Assembly: GCA_025454185.1 (NCBI GenBank)
Contig: JALOOY010000204.1
Location: 1 to 8,340 of the forward strand
Length of the DNA: 8,340 nt
Direction: 5' to 3'
From: Thermodesulfobacteriota bacterium
Lineage (GTDB): Bacteria > Desulfobacterota > RBG-13-43-22
Position 1 is the stretch's first letter; every line of letters begins with the position of its first letter. Shown here piece after piece: positions 1-5,569 of this stretch. The notes beneath the pieces are model-generated. The model was not told the origin of the DNA and did not search any database. It was given only the letters and a program-made list of their open reading frames with translations. A program made the translations under genes and the position numbers.

Positions 1-1190
1 TCCTCCGGGTCCCGAACCGTGATCCCGGCCCCGGCCGCTTCCAGCAGTTGCCGGGCGTCGCGGAAGTCTTCCAGGTGGGGCCCGTAAAAGACCGGTTTGC
101 CCCAGGCCGCCGCCTCCAGGATGTTCTGCCCGCCCTTGGGGACCAGGCTGGCCCCGCAGAAGACCAGGCTGGCCACACTGTAGAGGGCGAAGAGGTCACC
201 CATGCGGTCCACGAGGATGACCGGCGCCGGCGGGCCGTCCCGGGAGGTCAGGGTCCGGCTGTAGAGATCATAGGCCAGCCCGCGCCGTTTCAGCAGGGCT
301 TCGATCCCGGCCACCCGGTTCAAGTGCCGGGGCGCCAGGATCAGGCGGAGATCCGGAAAGGAGGGCCGGAGTCGCTCATATACAGCGGCCAGGATCTCCT
401 CCTCCCCGCTGCGGGTGCTGCCGGCCACCAGGACCCGGCTGCCCTCCGGCAAATGAAGCCGCCGGCGGATCCCGATTTCAAGGGCCGCGGTGGCCTGATC
501 CGCCAGGCCGTCAAACTTGATGTTGCCGAGCACCTGGATGCGGTCCGCCGGGGCCCCCAGTTTCCGGAACCGGGCGGCATCCTCTTCCTGGCGCACCAGC
601 AGCAGCCGGAACAGGTTAAGCAGCGGTGAAAACAGCCAGGATAACTTTAAGTAACGCTTAAAAGATCGCGCGGAAAGCCTGCCGTTGACTAGGACCAGCC
701 GCGTCCCCAACCTGTCGGCATAATAGATAAAATTAGGCCAAAGCTCCGTTTCTATCCCGATAAAAATTTGGGGTCGAAAAAACTTGAGCGCCCTTTTGAC
801 GCAGAGATGGAAATCCAGGGGGTAATAAATGACCGGAATTTCCTCCCCCAGGAGTTTTTCTGCTGTTTCCCTTCCTGCCGGGGTAGTGGTTGAAAATAGG
901 AGGGGAACATCGGGGACCTGTTCCCGAATCTTGCGGACCAGGGCAACCGCCGCTTTGACCTCGCCCACCGAAACGGCATGGACCCAAAGGGGTCGCTTGT
1001 CCGGGGAATAATCCCGCGGTTTCAGGCCGTAGGGATAGCGGCCCAACCGTTCCACCAGGCGTTCGTTATATTTTCCCTGGGAAAGAGTATACAGCAGTAG
1101 GAAGGGAAACCCAACTAAAAAAATGACCCCTCCCAAAAGGTTGTAGAGGAGCAGGCCCCAGGGTCGCCTGGTTGGGGCGGTCATTTTCAT
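1..1190 (-). CDS. waaA: 3-deoxy-D-manno-octulosonic acid (Kdo) transferase, 3' end beyond window
   Basis: Kdo transferase (GT-B fold, family GT30) moves Kdo from CMP-Kdo onto the lipid A precursor at the cytoplasmic face of the inner membrane. I translated the minus strand by hand from the ATG at 1190; 396 codons are visible, against about 420-430 for the family, so only the C-terminal tip is missing. Residues 11-36 form a hydrophobic N-terminal membrane anchor. Family motifs appear in order: HAVSVGE at 71-77, whose Glu77 aligns with the catalytic base Glu31 of Aquifex WaaA; ETELWPN at 147-153; VNGRLS; LGNIKFD; GSTRSGEE; LILAPRH; and the GGQNILEAAAWGKP nucleotide-sugar region. A GAAGG ribosome binding site lies 6 nt before the ATG at 1190; an in-frame ATG at 1184 is the alternative start. 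The gene lies 483 bp downstream of the RACo gene across a repeat-filled gap, so it probably has its own promoter. No frameshift is seen. Confidence 0.95.
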   Translation of the reverse strand, partial: MKMTAPTRRPWGLLLYNLLGGVIFLVGFPFLLLYTLSQGKYNERLVERLGRYPYGLKPRDYSPDKRPLWVHAVSVGEVKAAVALVRKIREQVPDVPLLFSTTTPAGRETAEKLLGEEIPVIYYPLDFHLCVKRALKFFRPQIFIGIETELWPNFIYYADRLGTRLVLVNGRLSARSFKRYLKLSWLFSPLLNLFRLLLVRQEEDAARFRKLGAPADRIQVLGNIKFDGLADQATAALEIGIRRRLHLPEGSRVLVAGSTRSGEEEILAAVYERLRPSFPDLRLILAPRHLNRVAGIEALLKRRGLAYDLYSRTLTSRDGPPAPVILVDRMGDLFALYSVASLVFCGASLVPKGGQNILEAAAWGKPVFYGPHLEDFRDARQLLEAAGAGITVRDPE

Positions 1191-1204
1191 GCGAAACCTT
1201 CAGG

Positions 1205-1282
1205 CTTGGGAGGAGAGCCTGGAAGACGAAATTCAGGGACGAACATCGAACATTCAACATTCAACATCCAACATCGAATGGA
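1205..1282 (+). repeat. Repeat block A: 7-bp tandem array with a conserved 5' flank
   Basis: The core at 1241-1279 is five 7-bp units (GAACATC, GAACATT, CAACATT, CAACATC, CAACATC) closed by GAAT. The preceding bases 1205-1240 (starting CTTGGGAGG) and the following GGAAA match the flanks of block C at 1600-1669, so the repeated unit is longer than the heptamers. All units follow [GC]AAC[AG]T[CT]. The 21-bp periodicity opens all frames and creates spurious peptide repeats of the NIQHPTS type. The function is unknown. Confidence 0.85.
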
Positions 1283-1344
1283 AAAGACCGGGACCGGCTG
1301 CGGATGGGAATCCCCGAAGCAGGAAAGATGATATTCATCCGTTT

Positions 1345-1381
1345 CGTCATTCCGGACGACCGAAGGGAGATCCGGAATCCA
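1345..1381. repeat. Hairpin repeat of the CGTCATTCCGG type
   Basis: ATTCCGGA at 1349-1356 pairs perfectly with TCCGGAAT at 1371-1378, with a 14-nt loop. It is bordered by CGTC on the left and CCAG on the right, a layout that recalls the widespread chromosomal hairpin repeats built on GTCAT(C/T)CC. It resembles the left arm of the larger element at 7315-7392 in this window. The role is unknown. Confidence 0.6.
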
Positions 1382-1394
1382 GCCCATCACAAGG

Positions 1395-1416
1395 GCACAG
1401 CCGGGGGCGGCTGTGC
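1395..1416. repeat. GC-rich hairpin in the repeat nest
   Basis: GCACAGCC (1395-1402) and GGCTGTGC (1409-1416) form a perfect 8-bp stem around a 6-nt loop. No T tract follows on either strand, so an intrinsic terminator is not supported. It sits between heptamer blocks A and B and looks like another dispersed palindromic repeat. Confidence 0.55.
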
Positions 1417-1427
1417 AATACCTCCCA

Positions 1428-1466
1428 ATTCGATGTTGGATGTTGGATGTTGGATGTTGAATGTTC
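1428..1466 (-). repeat. Repeat block B: 7-bp tandem array, inverted orientation
   Basis: Read on the minus strand this is GAACATT followed by four CAACATC units and the same terminal GAAT as the other copies. It has the same 39-bp length as the core of block A but the opposite orientation, so A and B form a long imperfect inverted repeat enclosing about 150 bp. A CATTTTTT run adjoins it on the right, as it does at block D. Confidence 0.85.
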
Positions 1467-1515
1467 ATTTTTTAGTTCTAAAATGGTCGCGGGATCGAGA
1501 GAAAGTTTTTAGTAG

Positions 1516-1587
1516 GGAGGGGGTTTATCCCCCTCCGCCCCCGGCCATCCCGCGCACCCGCGGAGCGGGAGGGGATTAACCCCTCCC
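1516..1587. repeat. Paired G-run/C-run hairpins
   Basis: There are two similar hairpins in a row: GGAGGGGG-TTTAT-CCCCCTCC (1516-1536) and GGGAGGGG-ATTAA-CCCCTCCC (1567-1587). Each has a perfect 8-bp stem and a 5-nt loop. A third small hairpin, CCGCG-CACC-CGCGG (1550-1563), lies between them. The outer arms are also complementary to each other, so one large cruciform is an alternative. They lie between the 3' end of RACo and the start of waaA and could slow transcription, but no U tract follows. Confidence 0.6.
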
Positions 1588-1599
1588 TTACGTTAGAAA

Positions 1600-1669
1600 C
1601 TTGGGAGAGGAGCCGGGAAGCAGGACAACGGACGAACATCGAACATCGAACGTCCAACATCGAATGGAA
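1600..1669 (+). repeat. Repeat block C: 7-bp tandem array with a conserved 5' flank
   Basis: The core at 1634-1665 is GAACATC, GAACATC, GAACGTC, CAACATC and GAAT, one unit fewer than block A. The flank from 1600 (CTTGGGAG, then GGAGCC and GGAAG) matches that of block A with small indels, and both are followed by GGAAA. Blocks A and C are therefore direct repeats about 395 bp apart that enclose the inverted copy B. The right end abuts the RACo stop codon at 1674-1676. Confidence 0.8.
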
Positions 1670-1673
1670 ACGA

Positions 1674-3236
1674 TCAAAGCGGCCGCGGGACCGAAGGAAA
1701 AAGACTAAGGTCGGTATGGGGCAGAAAGCGGGCGGCGCTGAAGCGGTTCATGAAATCCTGGTTGACGTTCATTTCCAAATAGGTGATGGCGCCGGCGATG
1801 CGCCGGATCTCCTCCTGCCTCCCCTGGTCCAGCAGCAGGGCCGCGGCCCCTTTCAGGGAGGTGTTGCCCAGGGGCCGGAAACGCTCCCGGGGCAGGTCCG
1901 GCAGCAGGCCGATGGTGATGGCCTTTTCCGGGTCGATATGGTTGCCGAAAGCCCCGGCCACGAAGAAGTTTTCCACCTCGTCCAACCGGTGGCCCACGGA
2001 CTGGACCAGGGTGGTGAGAATGGTGTACATGGCCGCCTTGGACCGGAGCAGGATGTCGAGGTCGACCTGGGTGAAGATGATGGGCCTGCCGGTTTGAGTC
2101 TCTTGGGCCGGGGCCAGCAGAAAAGCCGGCTGCCCGTCAACTTCCACCCAGCGTTCGGTCTTTACCTTACGGTTGAATTTCCCCCGTATGTCGATCAGAC
2201 CGGCCGTAAACATTTCGGCCACCAGGTCGATGAGGCCCGAGCCGCAAATCCCGGCGGGCGGCCCCGTTCCGATCTGCTGCCGGCGGACTTCCAGGGTCCC
2301 GGGGTCGATGCGGATTTTTTCGATGGCCCCCGGACCGGCGGTCATGCCCATGGCCGCCACCCCGCCCTCCAGGGCCGGGCCGGCGGCCCCGGCGCAGCCG
2401 AGCAGCCACTGGGAGTTGCCCAGGACCACCTCGGCATTGGTGCCCACGTCCACCAGCAGGGAAAGGGCGTCCTGGCGGTGCAGGCCGGAAAACTGGATGC
2501 CGGCCAGGATGTCCCCGCCCAGGTAGCTGCCCACATTGGGGAAGATGTAGACCGGCCCCAGAGGGTGCAGGGCCAACCCCAGTTCCCGGGCGGACAAGGG
2601 GGCCAGGGTGTTGACCACGGGGATGTAGGGCTCACGGCGCAGGGCATAGGGGTCCAGACCGAGAAACAGATGGACCATGGTGGTGTTCCCGGCCAGAGTC
2701 AGGGCCAGCAGGTTTTCCGGCCTTAGGGAACGGGACCCGGTAAAGTCCCGGAGGACCCGGTTCAGTGCTTGGACCACGGCCTCCTGCAGGGTCCGCAGCC
2801 CCTCCGGTTTTTCCGCCATCTGGATGCGGGTCAGGATGTCCGGGCCGAAACGGGTCTGGGGGTTGTCGAAGTCCGTTTCGAAAACCATCTCCCGGCGCTG
2901 CAGGTCCCAGATCTGGCAGGCGATGCGGGTCGTGCCCAGGTCCACGGCCAGGCCGAAGGCGGTTGCCGTCGTATCCCCCGGTTCCAGGTCGAACAGTCGG
3001 GCGCCGGGCAAGGTCAGGGCCAGTGCGGCCGTAACCCGGTAATCGGCCTGCCGCAGTCTCCGGACCCAGGCCGAAATCTGGTCGAAAGGGACCTGGATAG
3101 ACTCCAGGCCGGTGAGGGTCTTGAGTTGGCGCAGGACCCGGTCCAGGTCGGCCGTGTTGTCCCGCAGGCTGGGCCGGGGCAGCTCCAGATAAAACTTGGC
3201 GGCCAGAGGCAAGGATTTTTCCAAAGGAGAATTCAT
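1674..3236 (-). CDS. RACo-type corrinoid-protein activator (DUF4445/ASKHA ATPase) lacking the N-terminal [2Fe-2S] domain
   Basis: RACo-family proteins couple ATP hydrolysis to the reduction of inactive Co(II) corrinoid proteins in acetyl-CoA-pathway or methyltransferase systems. This 520-residue protein has the RACo linker region (KFYLELPRPSLRDN, 14-27) and then a full ASKHA core: AVDLGTT phosphate loop at 97-103, LAGNTTMVH 181-189, VGSYLGGD 235-242, LVDVGTNAEVVLG 261-273, CAGAAGPALEGG 281-292, GICGSGLID 329-337 and FFVAGAFGNHIDP 424-436. It ends with the usual FLPHTD (504-509) plus 11 extra residues. Canonical RACo is about 630 residues because a plant-type ferredoxin domain precedes the linker. 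Here translation can only begin at 3236: an in-frame TGA lies two codons upstream and repeat block D fills the rest. The ribosome binding site is poor (GAGG one base from ATG). It lies 60 bp downstream of uspA on the same strand. It may be a truncated gene, or a natural short form using a separate ferredoxin. No corrinoid protein gene is visible. Confidence 0.85.
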   Translation of the reverse strand: MNSPLEKSLPLAAKFYLELPRPSLRDNTADLDRVLRQLKTLTGLESIQVPFDQISAWVRRLRQADYRVTAALALTLPGARLFDLEPGDTTATAFGLAVDLGTTRIACQIWDLQRREMVFETDFDNPQTRFGPDILTRIQMAEKPEGLRTLQEAVVQALNRVLRDFTGSRSLRPENLLALTLAGNTTMVHLFLGLDPYALRREPYIPVVNTLAPLSARELGLALHPLGPVYIFPNVGSYLGGDILAGIQFSGLHRQDALSLLVDVGTNAEVVLGNSQWLLGCAGAAGPALEGGVAAMGMTAGPGAIEKIRIDPGTLEVRRQQIGTGPPAGICGSGLIDLVAEMFTAGLIDIRGKFNRKVKTERWVEVDGQPAFLLAPAQETQTGRPIIFTQVDLDILLRSKAAMYTILTTLVQSVGHRLDEVENFFVAGAFGNHIDPEKAITIGLLPDLPRERFRPLGNTSLKGAAALLLDQGRQEEIRRIAGAITYLEMNVNQDFMNRFSAARFLPHTDLSLFPSVPRPL

Positions 3237-3242
3237 ACCTCA

Positions 3243-3281
3243 ATTCGATGTTCGATGTTGGACGTTCGATGTTCGATGTTC
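3243..3281 (-). repeat. Repeat block D: 7-bp tandem array between uspA and RACo
   Basis: On the minus strand this reads GAACATC, GAACATC, GAACGTC, CAACATC, GAACATC, GAAT. The unit order matches block C except for one added unit. It fills most of the 60-bp gap between the uspA stop (3297-3299) and the RACo start codon (3236), so if the two genes are co-transcribed it lies in the RACo leader. The CATTTTTTT run on its right matches block B. Confidence 0.85.
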
Positions 3282-3296
3282 ATTTTTTTCGTATTC

Positions 3297-4238
3297 CTAA
3301 CTGACCACCCACACCGTCTTCTCCCCGGCCTGTTCGATGATCTTGCCGGACACGCTGCCCATGAAGAATTCCTGGGTCTTGGACAGGCCCCGGCGGCCCA
3401 GCACGATGGTCCCGTAATCCCCTTTTTCCGCTTCCGACAGGACGGCCCGGGCAATGTCGGAACAGCGCCAGCAGAATTTCTTTTTGATCTGCCGGGCCGG
3501 GAGGCCGGCTTCCAGGAGCAGGCTTTCCGCCTGGTCCAGGTGTTGTTCCAACCTCTTTCTATGGGTTTCCTGGGCCGAGGCGTTCAGGGAGTTCAGATTG
3601 GGGATGATCCGGGGTCCCAGGAGGGTGACCAGTCCGGGCCAGACATTGAACAGGAGGACCTTGACCTCTTCCGTGCGGCAGCTTTCCAGGATAAAGGAGA
3701 GATGGTCCACGGCCCGCAGGGCATTTTCGGAACCGTCCAGGGCCACCAGGATATGGGGGGACGGCGTTTTGCGGCCGATGAGCCAGACCGGCACGTTGCC
3801 GGCCCCCTGCAGGACCTTGCCCGAGACACTGCCCAGAAAGAACTCCTCCACCTTGCTCAAGCCGCGGCGGCCCAGGACCACGGCGTCGTACAGGCCGTTG
3901 TGGGCCTCGAAGAGGATGTCCCGGGCCACACCGATCCTTTTTTCCTGGGATTTGATCTTGACCCGCTCCTTTTCCCAGCCCCAGCGGACCAGTTTGTCCC
4001 GGGATTTGTGCAAGACCTGCTCGATGGCCTCCTGGTGTTTCTGCTTCCATTGACGGATATACTTCTGAGCCACCGGGTCGGCCAGCAGATCTTCCTTATA
4101 GACCGGCGGAACGGGGGGCAGGACATGAAACAGGACCACTTCCAGCTCGGGACAATGCTGCCCGACTTGATGGACGTAATCGAGGGCCTCCAGGGAGTTG
4201 CGCGAGCCGTCGATGGCCGCCAGGATTTTTTTGTTCAT
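3297..4238 (-). CDS. Tandem-domain universal stress protein (UspA family)
   Basis: A cytoplasmic stress protein of 313 residues with two fused Usp domains (about 1-157 and 161-313). Each domain opens with the usual strand and acidic residue (ILAAIDGS at 5-12; ILVALDGS at 163-170). Each carries a complete ATP-binding motif G-x2-G-x9-G-S: 123-137 (GRRGLSKVEEFFLGS) and 281-295 (GRRGLSKTQEFFMGS). Both halves are therefore predicted to bind ATP, unlike tandem Usp proteins where one site has decayed. The start at 4238 is supported by AAGGA 8 nt upstream; the palindrome TCCCCGGGGA (4251-4260) lies just before it. RACo follows 60 bp downstream on the same strand, so the two may share a transcript. 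The exact stress role cannot be read from the sequence. Confidence 0.93.
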   Translation of the reverse strand: MNKKILAAIDGSRNSLEALDYVHQVGQHCPELEVVLFHVLPPVPPVYKEDLLADPVAQKYIRQWKQKHQEAIEQVLHKSRDKLVRWGWEKERVKIKSQEKRIGVARDILFEAHNGLYDAVVLGRRGLSKVEEFFLGSVSGKVLQGAGNVPVWLIGRKTPSPHILVALDGSENALRAVDHLSFILESCRTEEVKVLLFNVWPGLVTLLGPRIIPNLNSLNASAQETHRKRLEQHLDQAESLLLEAGLPARQIKKKFCWRCSDIARAVLSEAEKGDYGTIVLGRRGLSKTQEFFMGSVSGKIIEQAGEKTVWVVS

Positions 4239-4517
4239 TACGGAGATCCTTCCCCGGGGAGATGCCGTGCGCTTCCCCCTGGACGGGTGATTTCAAGAGG
4301 CTTAATTTACAGGTCAGAATTGGTATATGACCAGCAAAATTTAGCCAATAAAAAAAGAGATGGCAACAGAAAAAACCGCCGGGTCCTAAACAGGCTTGGG
4401 GTAGGTTTCGGTCCTCCGACGCCATAAAAGGGGAGAACGCGCTTGCGTTTGCGGTGAATACCCGGGATAATATCCGCAAGGAGTGCGGCGAATTATGGGT
4501 TATATCCACGAGCCCAG
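4239..4517. other. Gene-free stretch upstream of uspA
   Basis: No gene is supported here. It holds the uspA ribosome binding site, an AT-rich part at about 4300-4375 where a uspA promoter would be expected, and a small dyad TGGT-ATATG-ACCA (4321-4333) that could be an operator. I found no promoter hexamer pair good enough to call. The right part (about 4400-4517) runs into the Fic remnant and may be its decayed upstream sequence, but no Fic motif can be read in it. Confidence 0.4.
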
Positions 4518-4745
4518 AACCCATTCAACGAGCGCCAGAAGGCCGTCATCAACCGGCTCTTCGACGGTTTCGAGGGCAAGCTGACTTCCTCCAAATGGGC
4601 CAAGCTGACCGAAAGTTCGCAGGATACGGCCCTCAGGGACATTGATGTTCTGGTGAAACGGGGCGTTCTGTTCAAGGAGCCAGGCGGGGGGCGCAGCACG
4701 AGTTATGCCTTGGCGAGGCGCTGGAAAAAGTCGGGGCCAAGCTGA
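4518..4745 (+). pseudogene. 3' remnant of a Fic-family (DUF4172-type) gene
   Basis: Read in frame from AAC at 4518, this encodes NPFNERQKAVINRLFDG, then FEGKLTSSKWAKLTESSQDT, then ALRDIDVLVKRGVLF and PGGGRSTSYAL, ending at TGA 4743-4745. This is the C-terminal winged-helix tail of Fic proteins, from the FNERQ segment through the GGGRSTSY signature. The catalytic Fic core (HPFxxGNGR) is absent, and an in-frame TGA at 4455-4457 blocks any extension. The frame has no convincing start codon or ribosome binding site. About 75 residues survive from a family of roughly 370, so it is very likely a decayed gene. A free-standing small DNA-binding protein is possible but less likely. It converges with the broken toxin gene, with 8 bp between their stops. 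Confidence 0.75.
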
Positions 4746-4753
4746 TCGCCCGG

Positions 4754-5034
4754 CTAATCACAATCCTCGGCTTCAAGGTCGAGGATCAAGGCCAGGGATT
4801 TTTTTATTCTGGTCAATTCCAGGGGGGTGATGGAACCCAGTCGGTCCAAAATCCGCTGGTGACTGACGGCTCGGATTTGAAAGCAGTCGATGGCCGATTT
4901 TTTTTTCAACCCATTGGATTGGGACGGTTCCAGTCCGACGAAAAAGGGGTTAAAACGACCACAGGTCGCTTTTTTTTGATTTCGTCCCCTATGGTTGGGT
5001 CCAGATTGACCCACACGATATCACCGATCTTCAA
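4754..5034 (-). pseudogene. Broken MazF/PemK-type toxin gene
   Basis: MazF/PemK toxins are mRNA-cleaving endoribonucleases of about 110-120 residues. The N-terminal part is readable from TTG at 5034: MKIGDIVWVNLDPTIGDE then IKKKRPVVVL, the classic MazF opening. The C-terminal part is in a different frame: FNPFFVGLEPSQSNGL, then DCFQIRAVSHQRI and LGSITPLELTRIKKSLALI, ending at TAG (4754-4756). The frames join near 4945-4955, and the middle strands of the fold (normally about 25-35 residues) are missing. The span of 281 nt is not a multiple of three. The first frame stops soon after the junction (TGA about 4905), so no functional toxin is expected. The TTG start has AGGGGA 6-7 nt upstream and overlaps the end of the antitoxin gene by 14 nt, a normal toxin-antitoxin layout. 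Confidence 0.82.
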
Positions 5035-5260
5035 AGTCTTCCCCTTCGAGGCCTTCGAAATGGTTCTGATAGACGCCGGCGCCGATCTGTTCCATGGCCC
5101 TCTTCCGTTGGATGGCCCTCAGCTTCTTGCGGTCTTCCCGGACCTTGGCCCGAACCGCCTCCCGCATGTAATGGCTCAGGCTTTTATAGGAAAGCAGCTT
5201 GTACGCTTTTTGGATAAATTCCAGGTCTTTCTCGTCGATTTGGATTTTGTTCTGGATCAT
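5021..5260 (-). CDS. MazE-like (probable ribbon-helix-helix) antitoxin
   Basis: A 79-residue charged protein directly upstream of, and overlapping, the MazF remnant, so by position it is the antitoxin. The N-terminal MIQNKIQIDEKDLEF followed by SYKSLSHYMREAVRAKV fits a ribbon-helix-helix strand-helix-helix layout for DNA binding. The acidic tail (50-79, ending GLEGEDFEDR) is the part expected to wrap the toxin. The ATG at 5260 has GAGGGG 8 nt upstream. The frame is intact although its toxin is broken. Such antitoxins usually repress their own promoter, so it may now be an orphan autoregulator. The family assignment rests mainly on context; the fold call is an inference. Confidence 0.75.
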   Translation of the reverse strand: MIQNKIQIDEKDLEFIQKAYKLLSYKSLSHYMREAVRAKVREDRKKLRAIQRKRAMEQIGAGVYQNHFEGLEGEDFEDR

Positions 5261-5292
5261 GGCTTTATCCCCTCATTTAATAGGAGAATACG

Positions 5293-5314
5293 GTTGGACG
5301 TTCGGCGTTCGGCG
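5293..5314 (-). repeat. Degenerate 7-bp repeat (block E)
   Basis: On the minus strand this reads CGCC, GAACGCC, GAACGTC, CAAC, matching the heptamer consensus with substitutions. It lies in the antitoxin leader, 33 bp upstream of its start codon. It is shorter and more diverged than blocks A-D, so it may be an old copy or chance similarity. Confidence 0.45.
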
Positions 5315-5354
5315 AAGGAACAAAATACATTATTTTCAGGCTTCGCAGGTCACT

Positions 5355-5383
5355 ATATTACCCTAAAAAATAGCCCCATTCAA
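5355..5383 (-). promoter_or_regulatory. Probable sigma-70 promoter of the antitoxin gene
   Basis: On the minus strand, TTGAAT (5383-5378) and TAATAT (5360-5355) are separated by 17 bp. Each matches its consensus hexamer at 4 of 6 positions, with ideal spacing. The expected transcript would start near 5348 and give a leader of about 88 nt containing block E. On the plus strand the same spot holds TATATT (5354-5359), with a weak TTTTCA 15 bp upstream, which could be a divergent promoter for mobB. Confidence 0.4.
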
Positions 5384-5411
5384 GAAAAGGTTTCGTGACC
5401 ATCGTGAATGG

Positions 5412-5445
5412 CCGGGAAGTGAAAATACTTTTCAGTTTCGCCCGG
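5412..5445. other. Stem-loop in the divergent intergenic region
   Basis: The inner stem TGAAAA-TAC-TTTTCA (5420-5434) is perfect, and CCGGG (5412-5416) with CCCGG (5441-5445) closes an outer stem across small internal loops. No T tract follows. It would lie in the mobB leader if transcription starts upstream of it. It could be a protein-binding dyad or an RNA element. Confidence 0.45.
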
Positions 5446-5490
5446 AAGGGGTTCGGTCCCGATCTCCGTCTCATAAAAGCCTCCTGATGC

Positions 5491-5522
5491 CCCGGTGCCT
5501 GAATAACCGGGTTGCAACCCGG
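5491..5522 (+). promoter_or_regulatory. Two mutually exclusive hairpins before mobB (possible RNA switch)
   Basis: Segment CCCGGT (5491-5496) can pair with ACCGGG (5506-5511). That second segment also lies inside the perfect 16-nt palindrome CCGGGT-TGCA-ACCCGG (5507-5522), so only one hairpin can form at a time. The structure ends 47 nt before the mobB ATG. The layout is attenuator-like, but no T tract follows, so control would have to act on translation or through a protein. I could not match it to the known molybdenum-cofactor RNA motif. Confidence 0.35.
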
Positions 5523-5569
5523 CCCCTTTCATGGTATCCCTACCCTGATTTCAACTTGAGGAGAGCCTC

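Noticed and set aside
1172..1579. Short open frames over the heptamer arrays with NIQHPTS-like peptide repeats
   Set aside because: A 7-bp repeat opens frames on both strands and gives 7-residue peptide repeats automatically; no start or ribosome binding site supports them.
1241..1665. Possible CRISPR array from the repeated GAACATC units
   Set aside because: Units are contiguous 7-mers without spacers, arrays alternate in strand, and no cas gene is nearby.
1716..2726. 336-codon plus-strand open frame opposite the RACo-type gene
   Set aside because: It is the antisense of conserved ASKHA motifs, has no recognisable family, and is explained by GC-rich codon bias.
2769..4427. Very long open frame on the plus strand (552 codons), antisense to the RACo-type gene and uspA
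   Set aside because: It lies opposite two well-identified genes, crosses the intergenic repeat, and has a low-complexity composition (Q, G, D, P, H rich) typical of the antisense frame of GC-rich genes.
4351..4645. Open plus-strand frame with protein-like text (SDAIKGENALAFAV, NIRKECGELW) before the Fic remnant
   Set aside because: I could not link it to a family, it lacks a convincing ATG and ribosome binding site, and its right half overlaps the Fic tail in another frame. It may be a further decayed gene fragment, but that is not supportable here.
5450..5569. Known molybdenum-cofactor riboswitch upstream of mobB
   Set aside because: GCCTCC occurs at 5479-5484, but the other conserved parts of the motif and its closing stems could not be identified.
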